Counted from the first letter of the stretch, positions 1 through 9,682 are shown. The stretch is DNA of 64,000 nt from Lacihabitans soyangensis (GCF_024343775.1 NZ_RJUF01000176.1:1-64000), one strand, 5' to 3'. Notes: generated by a model from the sequence alone, not told the origin. Made by a program: numbers and translations.

Positions 1-1
1 T

Positions 2-26
2 GGCTCTATGCTGAATAGAGTGGGTA
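2..26 (+). repeat. IS terminal inverted repeat, transposase 3' side
   Basis: It begins GGCTCTATGCTGAATAG and pairs with the reverse complement of 1256-1280 at 20 of 25 positions. It overlaps the last codons of the transposase gene. The GGCTCT start resembles ISL3-type ends. Confidence 0.8.
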
Positions 27-1262
27 CTTGAATTTGAGTTTAGCAGCAATGAAGTAAATCATACTGATAAAATTGTTTTTATTTCTGTATCCACGAGCCC
101 TAGCTTTAGCCAATTGGATTTTACTATTAATACCTTCTAAAATTCCGTTTGAAATATGGTATTTAGAATAGTTTGTAATTCCTTTCCAATGTTTGATTAC
201 GGTGTCTGCAAATTTCTCAAATTGAGGTATCATTGCCTCTTTTACCATATCACACCAATAGGCTAAAAACCCTTGAGCTTCTTGAGGCGATTTAATAGAC
301 CAAAAGTCGTCAAATAGTATTTTTAAACGATAAGCCGCACCTAATCTGGGTAATGCCTCTAGTGACATATCTCTCTGTGTTTTTTGAGAAGCCGTCATGT
401 TTTTGTCATTTTTGAGAAACAAATACTTTTGCCCTTTTAGCATTAGGTGATTCTTTAGTTCTTGTTTTCTTAAGTCGTCCATACTTTTATTCAAGAGTGC
501 TTTGACATGATACCTATCAAATACTATTTGAGCATTTGAAAATTCTGACTCCACACCACTGATAAAAGAGGGTGATAAGTCTATACAAACTTGCTTGATA
601 TTCTGTCTCTGGGTACCTTTAGTTTCCAGATAATCAGCTATTTTCGTAATGGTGTCTGCTCCCTTGCCCTCAGTTGCATGTACTACCCTTGAAGTTTTCA
701 TATCCACCGCAACGGTTATATAATCATGCCCCTTTTTAGAACTTGTCTCGTCTATTCCCAATGTTGAAATATCACTATGATCTGCACCACAATAAGCAAT
801 TCCAAGCCAATAATTAAAGATATTCCAGATGCGATTGGGGTAAACTCCAATCACTTTGCCTACCTTGTTGACTGGCATTTCTTGCTCTATTAACAACATA
901 CTAAATGCCTCAAACAGAAGTGTAAAACCACTACCTTCCCGTGCCCACGGTACTGAGACTTGTTCAACCTTATTCTCAACAGTTTTTACACGTGGTATTT
1001 TACAATGTAGGTAACACTTATGCTCAAAAAAATTCTGGTGCCGCCACTTCCTATCTACTCTATCATGTACAGTACTCTTGCCAGTCTTATCAATAAAAAA
1101 TCCAACTTTGTAGTCAATCGTTAAATGAAGCTCTTTTTGATAATCCCCATCCAAAAACTCTACTTTTGAAACATACCACGGCTCATTTAAACCTAAAGCC
1201 AATTGAAATATTTGTTCACTATTCATTGAACAAATATCAGAAACAAATTTTATCTTACCCAC
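6..1262 (-). CDS. ISL3-family transposase
   Basis: A 418-residue DDE transposase that would cut and rejoin the ends of its own element. The N-terminal third lacks a clear CxxC zinc finger but has a Cys/His cluster (FFEHKCYLHCK). The catalytic core shows the first acidic residue in LGIDETSSKKGHDY (about residue 170), the second in VCIDLSPSF (about 230), followed by the family's FDRYHVKALLN segment, and the third in NGILEGINSKIQLAKARARGY (about 380-400). These motifs and the length fit ISL3 (DDE_Tnp_ISL3). It is the only gene in the element. No frameshift or premature stop is seen, so it may be functional. Confidence 0.92.
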   Translation of the reverse strand: MGKIKFVSDICSMNSEQIFQLALGLNEPWYVSKVEFLDGDYQKELHLTIDYKVGFFIDKTGKSTVHDRVDRKWRHQNFFEHKCYLHCKIPRVKTVENKVEQVSVPWAREGSGFTLLFEAFSMLLIEQEMPVNKVGKVIGVYPNRIWNIFNYWLGIAYCGADHSDISTLGIDETSSKKGHDYITVAVDMKTSRVVHATEGKGADTITKIADYLETKGTQRQNIKQVCIDLSPSFISGVESEFSNAQIVFDRYHVKALLNKSMDDLRKQELKNHLMLKGQKYLFLKNDKNMTASQKTQRDMSLEALPRLGAAYRLKILFDDFWSIKSPQEAQGFLAYWCDMVKEAMIPQFEKFADTVIKHWKGITNYSKYHISNGILEGINSKIQLAKARARGYRNKNNFISMIYFIAAKLKFKYPLYSA

Positions 1263-1280
1263 TTAATTCAACATAGCACC
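1256..1280 (-). repeat. IS terminal inverted repeat, transposase 5' side
   Basis: Read on the minus strand it begins GGTGCTATGTTGAATTAAG. It overlaps the first codons of the transposase and also supplies the last three residues and stop codon of the interrupted leucine-rich-repeat gene. Confidence 0.8.
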
Positions 1281-1762
1281 CTAATATTTAAAGAATTTAG
1301 AAAATACATTTTCCCAATATCCTCTGGTAAATTTTTTAATGGATTATCATTTAACTTTAAATCTTTCAATAATTTCAAATGAACAAATATCCCTTCTTGA
1401 ATATTGGAAATTTTGTTATGACTTAAATTTAATGATTTTAAAAGAAATAAATCTTTAAAGGAATTAGGTATTTCATCAATCAAATTATCTGATAAAAAAA
1501 GATGTTTTAAATCCCTTATTGTAAAAACAACCTGAGGGATTTTTGTAAAATTATTATTCCTTAAATCAAGAATTTCTAAATTTTGAAGATTGACAAACTC
1601 CTCTGGAAGGTTTTTCAACCTATTTCCATTTAAACTTAAATTTTTTAAATTTGTAAGATTACATACCTCCATAGGCAGTTCTGTCATTGATTTGTTCTCT
1701 AAAACCAAATCAAAAGTTTCAGTTTGTTTTACCTTTTCTATTAATTCCCTAATAGTAGCCAT
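1268..1762 (-). pseudogene. Leucine-rich-repeat protein, 3' end removed by the IS
   Basis: Residues 1-161 are native and contain about five LRR units of 23 residues (for example LKNLSLNGNRLKNLP, LEILDLRNNNFTKIP, LKSLNLSHNKISNI) plus the start of a sixth. The frame then runs into the IS terminal repeat at 1280, which adds a short foreign tail ending VLC and a TGA stop. The remaining repeats should lie on the far side of the IS, beyond the left window edge. There is no signal peptide, so it is probably cytoplasmic. Similar solo LRR proteins in Bacteroidota have unknown roles in protein-protein contact. Whether the truncated product is stable is unknown. Confidence 0.8.
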
Positions 1763-1836
1763 TCTAATAGATTTAACTTTAAAAAATCAAATAGCAATAT
1801 ACCAATAAAAATTTAATAAAAAATCATCCAAACATA

Positions 1837-1865
1837 ACACCCCCACCTCAAAGAGGCAAGGGTGT
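1837..1865 (-). terminator. Hairpin downstream of clpB
   Basis: Interrupted stem ACACCC/GGGTGT enclosing CCTC-AAA-GAGG. On the minus strand it is followed by a T-rich stretch only after about 15 nt, so it is a possible rather than textbook clpB terminator. Confidence 0.4.
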
Positions 1866-1955
1866 AAACTATAAACCCTAAAATACCTATAAACTTATCA
1901 CAATTTTAAAACCGCAGTCGCTTCTAACGTACTCACCACTCGGAACTATATGGTC

Positions 1956-4580
1956 TTACGCAATAGTAATCTCCGGCAGATTCTCAAATTTATAATGATT
2001 GTCTGCGTCAACGTCTAACACAATAATGGCTTCTTTATTGATTGTGCCTCCGAGAATCATTTTTGAAAGTTCGTTCATGATGTTTCTTTGAATTACTCTT
2101 TTGAGTGGCCTGGCTCCAAAAACTGGGTCATAACCTTCTTCTCCGAGCTTGTCCAAAGCGGCTTCAGTGGCTTCTAAATCAATGCCTTGCTCTTTCAAAC
2201 GAGCCTTGATTGTATCAAACTGTATGGCTACAATTTTGCGTATTTCTGTTTTTCCAAGTGGATCAAACAACACAATCTCGTCGATACGGTTCAAAAACTC
2301 AGGTCTTACAGAGGCTTTTAGCAATTCCATCACTTGATCTTTCGCTTCGTCCTTGAAGTATTTCTCCCAAGCACCTGGTGCACCTTTGAGTGCTTCCATG
2401 TATTTTTCCTGGATGAAATGTGAGCCAATGTTAGAAGTCATGATGATGATGGTATTCTTGAAGTTGGCCACACGACCTTTATTGTCAGTCAGTCGGCCAT
2501 CATCCAATACTTGCAATAGTACGTTCCATACGTCTGGATGTGCTTTTTCAATCTCGTCTAGCAATATCACACTGTAAGGTTTGCGTCTTACGGCTTCGGT
2601 GAGTTGTCCGCCTTCGTCATAGCCTACATATCCTGGAGGAGCTCCTACCAAACGGCTCACAGTGTGTTTCTCCTGATATTCACTCATGTCTATACGCACC
2701 ATGGCGTTGTCGTCATTGAAGAGGTAATTGGCCAAAGTTTTCGCCAACTCAGTTTTACCCACCCCGGTACTTCCCAAAAACAGGAAGCTACCAATCGGTT
2801 TTTTAGGATCTTGCATACCCGCACGTGAACGCCTCACCGCATCTGAAACCAACTCAATAGCTTCTTTTTGGCCTGCCACACGTTTTTCAAGCTCATCCTC
2901 GAGGTGCAACAACTTCTCACGGTCGCTTTGTAGCATTTTAGAAACTGGTATTCCGGTCCATTTGGCCACTACCATGGCTATGTCCTCAGCCGTAACTTCT
3001 TCGTTAATAAGGTTATCTTTGTCTAAATTCTTAGCTGAAAGTTCCACCAAACGATTCTCGGCCTCTGGCAATTGCCCATATCGAATCTGTGCAACCTTGC
3101 CATAATCACCTGAACGTTCGGCTTGGTCGGCATCAAATTTTAGTTGTTCTATTTTTTCTTTAAGCGTTCTTACCTCATTTACTTTGCCTTTTTCAGAGTC
3201 CCATTTGGCTTTCAGGCTGTTAAATGTTTCATTGAGTTCGGCTATTTCTTTGCTGAGATTATTCTCTTTTTCTTTGTCATTTTCACGTCTAATGGCCTCA
3301 CGCTCAATCTCCAGCTGCATAATACGTCTGCGGAGTTCGTCCATATTTTCGGGCATAGAGTCCATTTCTAGACGGAGTTTAGCTGCTGACTCATCCATTA
3401 AGTCGATGGCTTTATCCGGCAAAAACCTATCAGAAATATATCTACTCGAAAGCTCCACGGCCGCTATAACGGCATCGTCCTGAATTCTTACTCCATGGTG
3501 CACCTCATATTTTTCTTTGATACCTCTCAAAATCGAAATGGCATCTGCAATATCAGGTTCATCCACTACAACAGCTTGAAAACGTCTTTCTAGAGCCTTA
3601 TCTTTCTCTATATATTTTTGATATTCTTTCAAAGTAGTAGCACCTATAGCATGCAATTCTCCTCTAGCCAAGGCTGGTTTTAGCAAATTGGCAGCATCCA
3701 TGGCTCCCTCTCCTCCACTTCCTGCACCTATCAGTGTATGAATCTCATCAATGAAAAGTATTATTTCTCCTTCAGAGTCAGTTACTTCTTTGATTACGGC
3801 TTTTAGACGCTCCTCAAACTCGCCCTTGTATTTGGCACCTGCTACAAGCAAGCCCATGTCGAGCGAAATCACGATTTTTGATTTCAAATTCTCAGGGACA
3901 TCGCCTTGTACGATACGTTGGGCAAGACCTTCCACAATAGCAGTTTTACCCACCCCAGGCTCACCAATCAACATCGGGTTGTTTTTGGTACGCCTCGACA
4001 AAATCTGTAAAACCCTCCTAATCTCCTCATCTCGCCCTATCACTGGGTCAATTTTGCCTTGCTCCGCCAAATCGTTCAGATTTTTGCTGTAACGAGCAAG
4101 GGCTTGGTACTTGTTTTCTGCGTTTTGATCTTTCACTGGATTATTTTTTCCTCTAAGTTCTGTAATAGCTTTTATAATATCTGTCTCTTTAACTCCCTCA
4201 GCTTTTAGCAAATTAGCAACTGAATCGCTTCCACCCAATATGCCCAAAAACAAAAGTTCTACACTCACAAACTCATCTCCAAACTCCTTCAGGTACGACT
4301 GAGCCTTGGTCATGGCTTTGTTAAGGTCGTTTCCAAGAAATGGCTGATTACCACCTGAAACTCTTGGATAAGCCTCCACTATGGGATCCAATTTCCTCAA
4401 AAAACCTTCTGGACTTATTCCATATTTCTTCAACAAAAAAGATGAAGTATTCGGTTCTTCTTCCAAAATGGCCTTAAGCAAATGGCCCGTTTCCACTGCT
4501 TGCTGAGAAAAACCTTGAGCTATTTGAGCAGCCTGCTGAATTAGCTCTTGCGACTTGATGGTGTATTGATTGAAATTCAT
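1956..4580 (-). CDS. clpB: ATP-dependent chaperone ClpB
   Basis: An 874-residue Hsp100 disaggregase that threads aggregated proteins through a hexameric pore together with DnaK. The order is the Clp N domain (about 1-145), AAA+ module 1 with Walker [10 protein letters not shown] (about 205) and Walker [10 protein letters not shown], a long charged M-domain coiled coil (about 405-525), and AAA+ module 2 with GSTGVGKTE (about 610) and a C-terminal [10 protein letters not shown] sensor-2 segment. The M domain and the lack of a ClpP-binding loop separate it from ClpA and ClpC. It is transcribed alone. No TAnnTTTG element was found upstream, so its promoter may be of a heat-shock type that I cannot identify. 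Confidence 0.98.
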   Translation of the reverse strand: MNFNQYTIKSQELIQQAAQIAQGFSQQAVETGHLLKAILEEEPNTSSFLLKKYGISPEGFLRKLDPIVEAYPRVSGGNQPFLGNDLNKAMTKAQSYLKEFGDEFVSVELLFLGILGGSDSVANLLKAEGVKETDIIKAITELRGKNNPVKDQNAENKYQALARYSKNLNDLAEQGKIDPVIGRDEEIRRVLQILSRRTKNNPMLIGEPGVGKTAIVEGLAQRIVQGDVPENLKSKIVISLDMGLLVAGAKYKGEFEERLKAVIKEVTDSEGEIILFIDEIHTLIGAGSGGEGAMDAANLLKPALARGELHAIGATTLKEYQKYIEKDKALERRFQAVVVDEPDIADAISILRGIKEKYEVHHGVRIQDDAVIAAVELSSRYISDRFLPDKAIDLMDESAAKLRLEMDSMPENMDELRRRIMQLEIEREAIRRENDKEKENNLSKEIAELNETFNSLKAKWDSEKGKVNEVRTLKEKIEQLKFDADQAERSGDYGKVAQIRYGQLPEAENRLVELSAKNLDKDNLINEEVTAEDIAMVVAKWTGIPVSKMLQSDREKLLHLEDELEKRVAGQKEAIELVSDAVRRSRAGMQDPKKPIGSFLFLGSTGVGKTELAKTLANYLFNDDNAMVRIDMSEYQEKHTVSRLVGAPPGYVGYDEGGQLTEAVRRKPYSVILLDEIEKAHPDVWNVLLQVLDDGRLTDNKGRVANFKNTIIIMTSNIGSHFIQEKYMEALKGAPGAWEKYFKDEAKDQVMELLKASVRPEFLNRIDEIVLFDPLGKTEIRKIVAIQFDTIKARLKEQGIDLEATEAALDKLGEEGYDPVFGARPLKRVIQRNIMNELSKMILGGTINKEAIIVLDVDADNHYKFENLPEITIA

Positions 4581-4951
4581 TTTTTTAAGTTTTTAGCAAA
4601 TGACATCACACAATTAGCTTTTTCATAAAATGTTACATCTATCCATCGTCAAATTTTGTGCGAGATGTTTATTTCGGAAATAATGACTTAAAAAGTATTT
4701 TTGTGAGAGAAAATAAATGCCAGAATGGCTGATTTCCAATAATTAAGAAATAAAAGGTGTGCTATTTTGTCTGAATTTGGTCTGCGTTTTTTCCGACTCA
4801 GAGTTTCGCGGAGTTTATTTTTTCAGCACATTGCGTTTTTTGAGTTTCACGGAGTCTTTCACTTCGCTCATTAGAGTGTTCAAGCGATTTACAAAATTTA
4901 AACTATGCTATCTATGTGCCTATGTGTTTTAATCCAGACAATAGAAAATAA
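4581..4951. other. Intergenic region between DUF4249 gene and clpB
   Basis: About 370 nt without a supportable gene. It holds the clpB upstream region at the left and, from 4801, short degenerate repeats described separately, followed by the tandem-like CTATGTGCCTATGTG around 4910. A TATTTTTG -7-like match on the plus strand near 4694 has no gene after it. Confidence 0.6.
4801..4855. repeat. Two copies of a 14-nt repeat, 41 nt apart
   Basis: GAGTTTCGCGGAGT at 4801-4814 and GAGTTTCACGGAGT at 4842-4855 differ at one base. They sit in the noncoding DNA between the DUF4249 gene and clpB. Such G+C-richer short repeats are common between genes in this phylum, with unknown function. Confidence 0.7.
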
Positions 4952-6055
4952 TCAAAACAAGAATCCTGCAGGTTTAATTTTGGTCCTATTAAAACTCTCT
5001 TGACAAGGAAAACACTGGGTGGTTTTAATCCATCCAAGACTGTACGGTTCCACAATTACTGGCTTAGGCGTGGAGCGGTTTCGCTCGACATTTATCTGAT
5101 GTTCAAAAACATCTGACACATAAAATATCCCCAAAACCTCCTCTGTAGGGTCATTGACGTTTTTCATGTTTCCTCTTATGGACTTAGGAGTAGCATCAAA
5201 AAGTCCACCACTGTTTTTGGATTGTTCCTTTATGGCATTCCAAAATTTGTAGGCGGCCTCCGTCAAAGAGTATTGATTGATAACCATGTAATAAGGTGTA
5301 TTATTGTCAAATGGCACAGTGGCCACATGCTGACGAATGATACTGTTTCCATTAATGAGTCGGTCGTTGGCCAGTTGAAAGGCATCGTCAAACTTCACTT
5401 TCTCATAGCATGGCTCGCAGCATTTATCCACATAAGACTCGGTAACGGCTCCACCCTGGCCAAAAATATACCATTCTCGGCAGTAATTGATTTGTTTGAC
5501 ATGATAGGTATCCCATTTGTAAAAGTCTTTGGAGGCTGGTGAATCTTTTGTGTCTATGGAAACCAAAAACTCCCCAACAACTTTTGAAGGACGTCCCAGT
5601 TCTCTAAATTCAATATTTACTTTGTCAATTTTTGTTACGGGCACAGGAGACTCAAGGCTTGACTCATACTTTCTACCGTCCAATACCTCCACGGTCAGTT
5701 TATATTTTCGCCCCAATTCAGCTTTAATTTTGTTCACCGACCTGTAGTTATAGCCTTCTCTGGTTTTAATCTGATTGTTGGGTTCTATTTCATCATAAAA
5801 TTCAAAAACTTTACCTTGATCGTCGGTAATTTTCACTTTCGCTCTGTTCACCAAATTCTTAAAATTATTTCCTTCAGAATTATAAGGAGCATCATAGGTG
5901 AGGTAAACATACTGATAATCAAGCTTTGTAGTAAACTGTGCTTCCACCACTAGCCTAAGTTTATCACTGGTGAGTTTGGGGTCATAAATATCTACACATG
6001 CCACTAAGAGCGTAGCCAGAAATAAGAAAATGATATTTTTATTGAATATTTTCAT
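4952..6055 (-). CDS. DUF4249 outer-membrane-associated lipoprotein
   Basis: A 367-residue exported protein. The N-terminus (IIFLFLATLLVACVDIYDP) is a lipoprotein signal with Cys about 20. The body matches the DUF4249 pattern: an N-terminal beta-rich domain with an early DKLRLVVEA strand, and a cysteine cluster around 205-220 (CREW, KCCEPC). DUF4249 genes typically follow a TonB-dependent receptor and are thought to help it capture an unknown ligand, as SusD does for SusC. Here the start codon overlaps the stop of the receptor gene by one base (TGATG), so the two are translationally coupled. The substrate is unknown. Confidence 0.88.
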   Translation of the reverse strand: MKIFNKNIIFLFLATLLVACVDIYDPKLTSDKLRLVVEAQFTTKLDYQYVYLTYDAPYNSEGNNFKNLVNRAKVKITDDQGKVFEFYDEIEPNNQIKTREGYNYRSVNKIKAELGRKYKLTVEVLDGRKYESSLESPVPVTKIDKVNIEFRELGRPSKVVGEFLVSIDTKDSPASKDFYKWDTYHVKQINYCREWYIFGQGGAVTESYVDKCCEPCYEKVKFDDAFQLANDRLINGNSIIRQHVATVPFDNNTPYYMVINQYSLTEAAYKFWNAIKEQSKNSGGLFDATPKSIRGNMKNVNDPTEEVLGIFYVSDVFEHQINVERNRSTPKPVIVEPYSLGWIKTTQCFPCQESFNRTKIKPAGFLF

Positions 6056-8466
6056 CAGAATTTGAAATTATAAGTAACTGACGGAATGATTGTTCCCAAA
6101 ACCGAAAGCTTATAAATATCCACTTTCGAATAAAACTGATTGTAAGGATTTTTGGACCTAAAAAAGACCGAATACGCGTTTTTGCGGGCCATTACGTTGT
6201 ACAAGGAGACATTCCAAGAACCTCGATATCCGCTCGTGCGATATGGATGCGACTCAATATTCATGGCCAAGTCAAGTCTTAAGTAATTTGGTATTTGAGA
6301 TTGATTGCGACTATTGTAATAAGGCAAAACGGCTCCACTAGTATAGAATTTTGAAGCTGGATAAGTAATAGCCCGACCAGAACTGAAGTTCAAATTACTT
6401 GAAAACGAAACTTTTCTACTCACTTGGTAAGAGCCGATGGCATTGAAACTATGAGGTCTATTAAAGATTGGTGGGAAATACTTTCCGTTGTTAATGGTCT
6501 CTTCCTCCGTTGGGCCAGCCACTTTTATTCTGGTTTGCGAATAAGTGTAGCTCAACCAACCCGTAAAAGTACCGAGATTCTTTTTCACAAAAAACTCCGC
6601 ACCATAGGCGTAGCCGTCTCCTTGTAAAATAGCAGTTTCTGGAAATTTGTTCAAGAGAAGCGTTTCCCCGTCTTTATATTCTACGACATCGTATAATTTT
6701 TTATAAAAAACCTCCACCGAAGCCTCGGAAGACTTCTCTTTGAAGTTTTTGAAATAGCCCATTGAAAATTGGTCGGCCATTTGGGGTTTTATGTAGGTAT
6801 CACTCAATTTCCATCTGTCAGTTGGCAAAGCAGCTGTGGTTCCTGACAGCAACTGTATAAATTGCTTCATACGGTTGGCACTAAACTTCAAACTCGAAGA
6901 GGCCGAAATATTGAAATTCAATGAAAGCCTAGGTTCAAAACTTCCATAGCTTTTCACTACTTTTCCTCTATCATAGGCCACAGAATCAACAATATTTAAA
7001 AACGAAATCGGTTTTCCGGCCTCATAATTATAAACGGTAGATGCACCCAGTGCTTGGTAAGAAACATAACGTAGGCCCACTCCAAGATTCACTTTTTTAG
7101 AAATTTCGATCTTATCATTCACAAAAATTGCCGTTTCTATTCCACTTTCTGGATTAAGTCTAATCAAGTTCTTGTTGGAGGAAGGCAATGTGGGTTCCAT
7201 AAGACCTGGCTGAATGTCATATCGGTTAAACTGAAAACCAAAGTCTATTTCGTTTTTGGGGTTAAGATTATACGTGGCTATACCTTTAATGCTTTTATAA
7301 ACAATGTTATAGTTCAGTTTAAAAGCAGTCAAAGAATCAGAATTGATGATATCAGCGTCATAGTTAGAATAAACTCCAACCAAACGCGTAGAAAACTTCG
7401 GTCCGTAGTAATGTGACCATGAGGCTGTAGCATTGGTCGTCCGCCAGTCGTAAAGGGCGTCTCCGTTGTCATCAATGGCCGATATGGAGTCCTTAGCAAG
7501 TTTAAATTGATCTTTACCCTGAAATGCCGAGATGGAGATACGATCTTTGGTCGTTGGTCGATATTCGAGTTTGGCAGTAAGATCATAGAAATTCGCTTTG
7601 GAGCCAGCGAGTCTTTTAATCTTGATAACCTGCATCAGCTGATCGATATAAGAAATTCTACCCGCCACATACATACTCATTTTATCTTTTATGATTGGCG
7701 TTTCTATCAATAATCTACTGCTGATTGTTCCTACCCCGCCATTGATAGACAATTTGGTGGCGTTGGCGTCTTTAAGATTTACATTTAAAACCGAAGATAT
7801 CCTTCCGCCAAACTGTGCTGGAATACCCCCTCTGTAAAAGTTAAAATCTCTAAAGGCGTCTGGGTTAAAGACAGAGAAAAAACCCATCAAGTGACTGGAG
7901 TTAAATATGGGAGCTTCGTCAAGAAGTATCAGGTTCTGGTCAATATTTCCACCCCTCACATTAAATCCAGAGGCTCCTTCGCCTACGCTGGTAACACCTG
8001 GGAGGGTGTAAAGACTTTTTATGATATCAATTTCGCCCAAAAGTGAGGGCAATTTTTTCAATGTTCTGCTGCTCAATGTAGTCATGCCAGTACCCAAACG
8101 CTTGACATTTTGCTCCGAACTATTGGCACTTATTCTTACCTCTTCGAGTTCGTTTACTTTTTCGTCCAATACATAATCCATGACCATGTCTCTTCTTACA
8201 TCAATTTTCTGGTATTTCTTAAAATATGATTGATGCGATATTTCAAGAAGATAACTGCCCGTAGGGATGGTCATTTCATAATATCCTGCCGAATCAGTAG
8301 AGGTCCCTATACCATTTTCGGTAATGATGAGATTGACCCCAAAAAGAGGCAGTTTGGTCTGGTTATGTTTGATGGTTCCTTTGATTTTAACTCTTTTCTG
8401 AGAAAAACTCAGAAAGGGCATAAAACCCAGTAAAATCAAAATCAGCATTTTTTTCGTTGAAATCAT
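6055..8466 (-). CDS. TonB-dependent outer-membrane receptor
   Basis: An 803-residue receptor expected to import a ligand across the outer membrane with energy from TonB. It has a signal peptide (1-22, ending LSFSQ), a carboxypeptidase-regulatory-like beta sandwich (about 27-110, IKGTIKHNQTKLPLFGVN), a plug domain (about 118-225, with GFNVRGGNIDQNLILLDEAP), and a long beta-barrel ending in an aromatic residue (VTYNFKF). It lacks the length of SusC proteins (about 1,000 residues) and is of the smaller type paired with DUF4249. It starts 6 nt after aat, so it appears to ride in the pyrR-aat transcript. Its substrate cannot be told from sequence. Confidence 0.93.
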   Translation of the reverse strand: MISTKKMLILILLGFMPFLSFSQKRVKIKGTIKHNQTKLPLFGVNLIITENGIGTSTDSAGYYEMTIPTGSYLLEISHQSYFKKYQKIDVRRDMVMDYVLDEKVNELEEVRISANSSEQNVKRLGTGMTTLSSRTLKKLPSLLGEIDIIKSLYTLPGVTSVGEGASGFNVRGGNIDQNLILLDEAPIFNSSHLMGFFSVFNPDAFRDFNFYRGGIPAQFGGRISSVLNVNLKDANATKLSINGGVGTISSRLLIETPIIKDKMSMYVAGRISYIDQLMQVIKIKRLAGSKANFYDLTAKLEYRPTTKDRISISAFQGKDQFKLAKDSISAIDDNGDALYDWRTTNATASWSHYYGPKFSTRLVGVYSNYDADIINSDSLTAFKLNYNIVYKSIKGIATYNLNPKNEIDFGFQFNRYDIQPGLMEPTLPSSNKNLIRLNPESGIETAIFVNDKIEISKKVNLGVGLRYVSYQALGASTVYNYEAGKPISFLNIVDSVAYDRGKVVKSYGSFEPRLSLNFNISASSSLKFSANRMKQFIQLLSGTTAALPTDRWKLSDTYIKPQMADQFSMGYFKNFKEKSSEASVEVFYKKLYDVVEYKDGETLLLNKFPETAILQGDGYAYGAEFFVKKNLGTFTGWLSYTYSQTRIKVAGPTEEETINNGKYFPPIFNRPHSFNAIGSYQVSRKVSFSSNLNFSSGRAITYPASKFYTSGAVLPYYNSRNQSQIPNYLRLDLAMNIESHPYRTSGYRGSWNVSLYNVMARKNAYSVFFRSKNPYNQFYSKVDIYKLSVLGTIIPSVTYNFKF

Positions 8467-8472
8467 ATGTCC

Positions 8473-9066
8473 TCAATCAATAAATTTATTCTTTGTTGAT
8501 ATACTTTCTTTAAGGATTTTCATGAATTGTCGTTTCGGAATCTCAATGGCTCCAAACCGTTTCACGTTGTCATTTATAAATTGTGTGTCTAATAATTTAA
8601 AATTTCTTTGTCTCAAATTTTGAATTAAATAATGAAAAGCCACCTTGGAAGCATTGGGTTTGGTATGAAACATGGATTCGCCAAAAAAGGCTGAACCTAA
8701 AGAAACGCCGTACAAACCGCCCACCAACTCGTTGTTTTGATACACTTCCACCGAATGAGCAAAACCCAATTTATGTAAACTATGGTAAGAATCAATGATA
8801 TCCTGCGAAATCCAAGTTTCATCGCCTTGAAATCTTGGTAAAGCACAATTTTTCATGACTTCTTTAAAATTCTTGTTGAAGTCCACATCAAAAACCTTCT
8901 GATTAAGTGTGGGTCTCAGCGATTTAGATGGTTTGTAGGTATCGATCGGAATTATCGCCCTGGGATCGGGCGAATACCAATAAATCTCGCCTTCGTGGCT
9001 GTCGGCCATTGGAAATATACCGTTACTGTAGCCGTAGAGCAAATCGTCAGTTGAGATTTTCGTCAT
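8473..9066 (-). CDS. aat: Leucyl/phenylalanyl-tRNA--protein transferase
   Basis: A 197-residue cytoplasmic aminoacyl-transferase that adds Leu or Phe to proteins with N-terminal Arg or Lys, marking them for ClpS/ClpAP under the N-end rule. Family signatures are GYSNGIFPMAD near the start, YWYSPDPRAIIP (about 28-40), ELVGGLYGVSLGSAFFGESMF (about 113-133) and LLDTQFINDNVKRFGA near the C-terminus. It lies between pyrR (9 nt upstream) and the TonB receptor gene (6 nt downstream). The first ATG is used because homologues begin about ten residues before the GYSNGIFPM motif. Confidence 0.96.
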   Translation of the reverse strand: MTKISTDDLLYGYSNGIFPMADSHEGEIYWYSPDPRAIIPIDTYKPSKSLRPTLNQKVFDVDFNKNFKEVMKNCALPRFQGDETWISQDIIDSYHSLHKLGFAHSVEVYQNNELVGGLYGVSLGSAFFGESMFHTKPNASKVAFHYLIQNLRQRNFKLLDTQFINDNVKRFGAIEIPKRQFMKILKESISTKNKFID

Positions 9067-9075
9067 AAAGGCAGA

Positions 9076-9615
9076 TTAATCAATAAGCCAAATGCTATCC
9101 GTTTCATGGCCTTGCTCTTTCCATTCTACCAAAACCCGCTGCGAATCAAGAGTATTTACTTTTTTACCCGCAAAATTGGCCTGAATAGGTAGGTCTCGAT
9201 TGTATTTTCTGTCGATCAGGCACAATAATTCAACTTTTTCGGGCCTTCCAAAGGCCTGCATGGCATCAATGGCAGCTCTCACCATCCGTCCAGTAGCCAA
9301 CACATCGTCTATCAGTATGACGTTTTTGTCTTCAATGATAAAGTTAATTTGAGTAGAGTTGGGCTTCAATATATTGCCTTTCCGCTTAAAATCATCTCGG
9401 TAAAAAGTAGCGTCTAGGTAACCCAATGGAATATTAACCCCAAAATCCTCTTTCAGAAAATGGGCTATTCTTTCTGCCAAAAAAATCCCACGAGGCTGTA
9501 GTCCTATCAAAACGGTGTTTTCGAGAAGTTCGTGGTTTTCGATTATTTCCTGACAGAGACGCCTTAAAGTAATATCCAACAATGGCTGATTGAGTATGAG
9601 CCGCTTTTTTTGCAT
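9076..9615 (-). CDS. pyrR: PyrR-type uracil phosphoribosyltransferase / regulator
   Basis: A 179-residue type I phosphoribosyltransferase. The PRPP-binding motif VILIDDVLATGR lies at about residue 100, and LIGLQPRGIFLAERI marks the PyrR group. In Firmicutes PyrR binds pyr mRNA; in Bacteroidota it may act only as a uracil phosphoribosyltransferase for salvage. A longer frame reaches 9636, but a TATTTTTG -7 element at 9634-9641 would then lie inside the gene, so the start at 9615 (MQKKRLILN) is preferred. It heads the run pyrR-aat-TonB receptor-DUF4249 with gaps of 9, 6 and -1 nt. Confidence 0.92.
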   Translation of the reverse strand: MQKKRLILNQPLLDITLRRLCQEIIENHELLENTVLIGLQPRGIFLAERIAHFLKEDFGVNIPLGYLDATFYRDDFKRKGNILKPNSTQINFIIEDKNVILIDDVLATGRMVRAAIDAMQAFGRPEKVELLCLIDRKYNRDLPIQANFAGKKVNTLDSQRVLVEWKEQGHETDSIWLID

Positions 9616-9633
9616 TCCAAAATTAATTATCAA

Positions 9634-9641
9634 CAAAAATA
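9634..9641 (-). promoter_or_regulatory. -7 element TATTTTTG for pyrR
   Basis: Exact TAnnTTTG match on the minus strand, giving a leader of roughly a dozen nt to the pyrR start. A second match (TAATTTTG, minus, 9618-9625) is too close to the start codon. No -33 TTG at the usual distance is seen. Confidence 0.5.
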
Positions 9642-9682
9642 TTAGTTATTTTGTAAAAAACACATTTTTCAAAAATAATATA

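Larger units (their letters stand above)
1..1280 (-). mobile_element. ISL3-family insertion sequence, complete or nearly so
   Basis: One transposase gene is bracketed by imperfect terminal inverted repeats at 2-26 and 1256-1280, which match at 20 of 25 positions when one is reverse-complemented. The element therefore spans about 1.28 kb. Its left end lies at the window edge, so the target duplication expected of ISL3 elements (about 8 bp) cannot be checked. The right end has cut into a leucine-rich-repeat gene. The open reading frame is intact, so the element may still be active. Confidence 0.85.

Noticed and set aside
2149-4092. Several plus-strand frames opposite clpB
   Set aside because: All are antisense shadows of a well-supported chaperone gene, with no family resemblance or start signals.
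4694-4701. TATTTTTG on the plus strand between clpB and DUF4249 genes
   Set aside because: A -7-like match with no -33 box and no plus-strand gene after it; likely chance in AT-rich DNA.
7329-7713. Frames inside the TonB receptor gene on both strands
   Set aside because: Covered by the intact 803-codon receptor frame; compositions are those of shifted reading.
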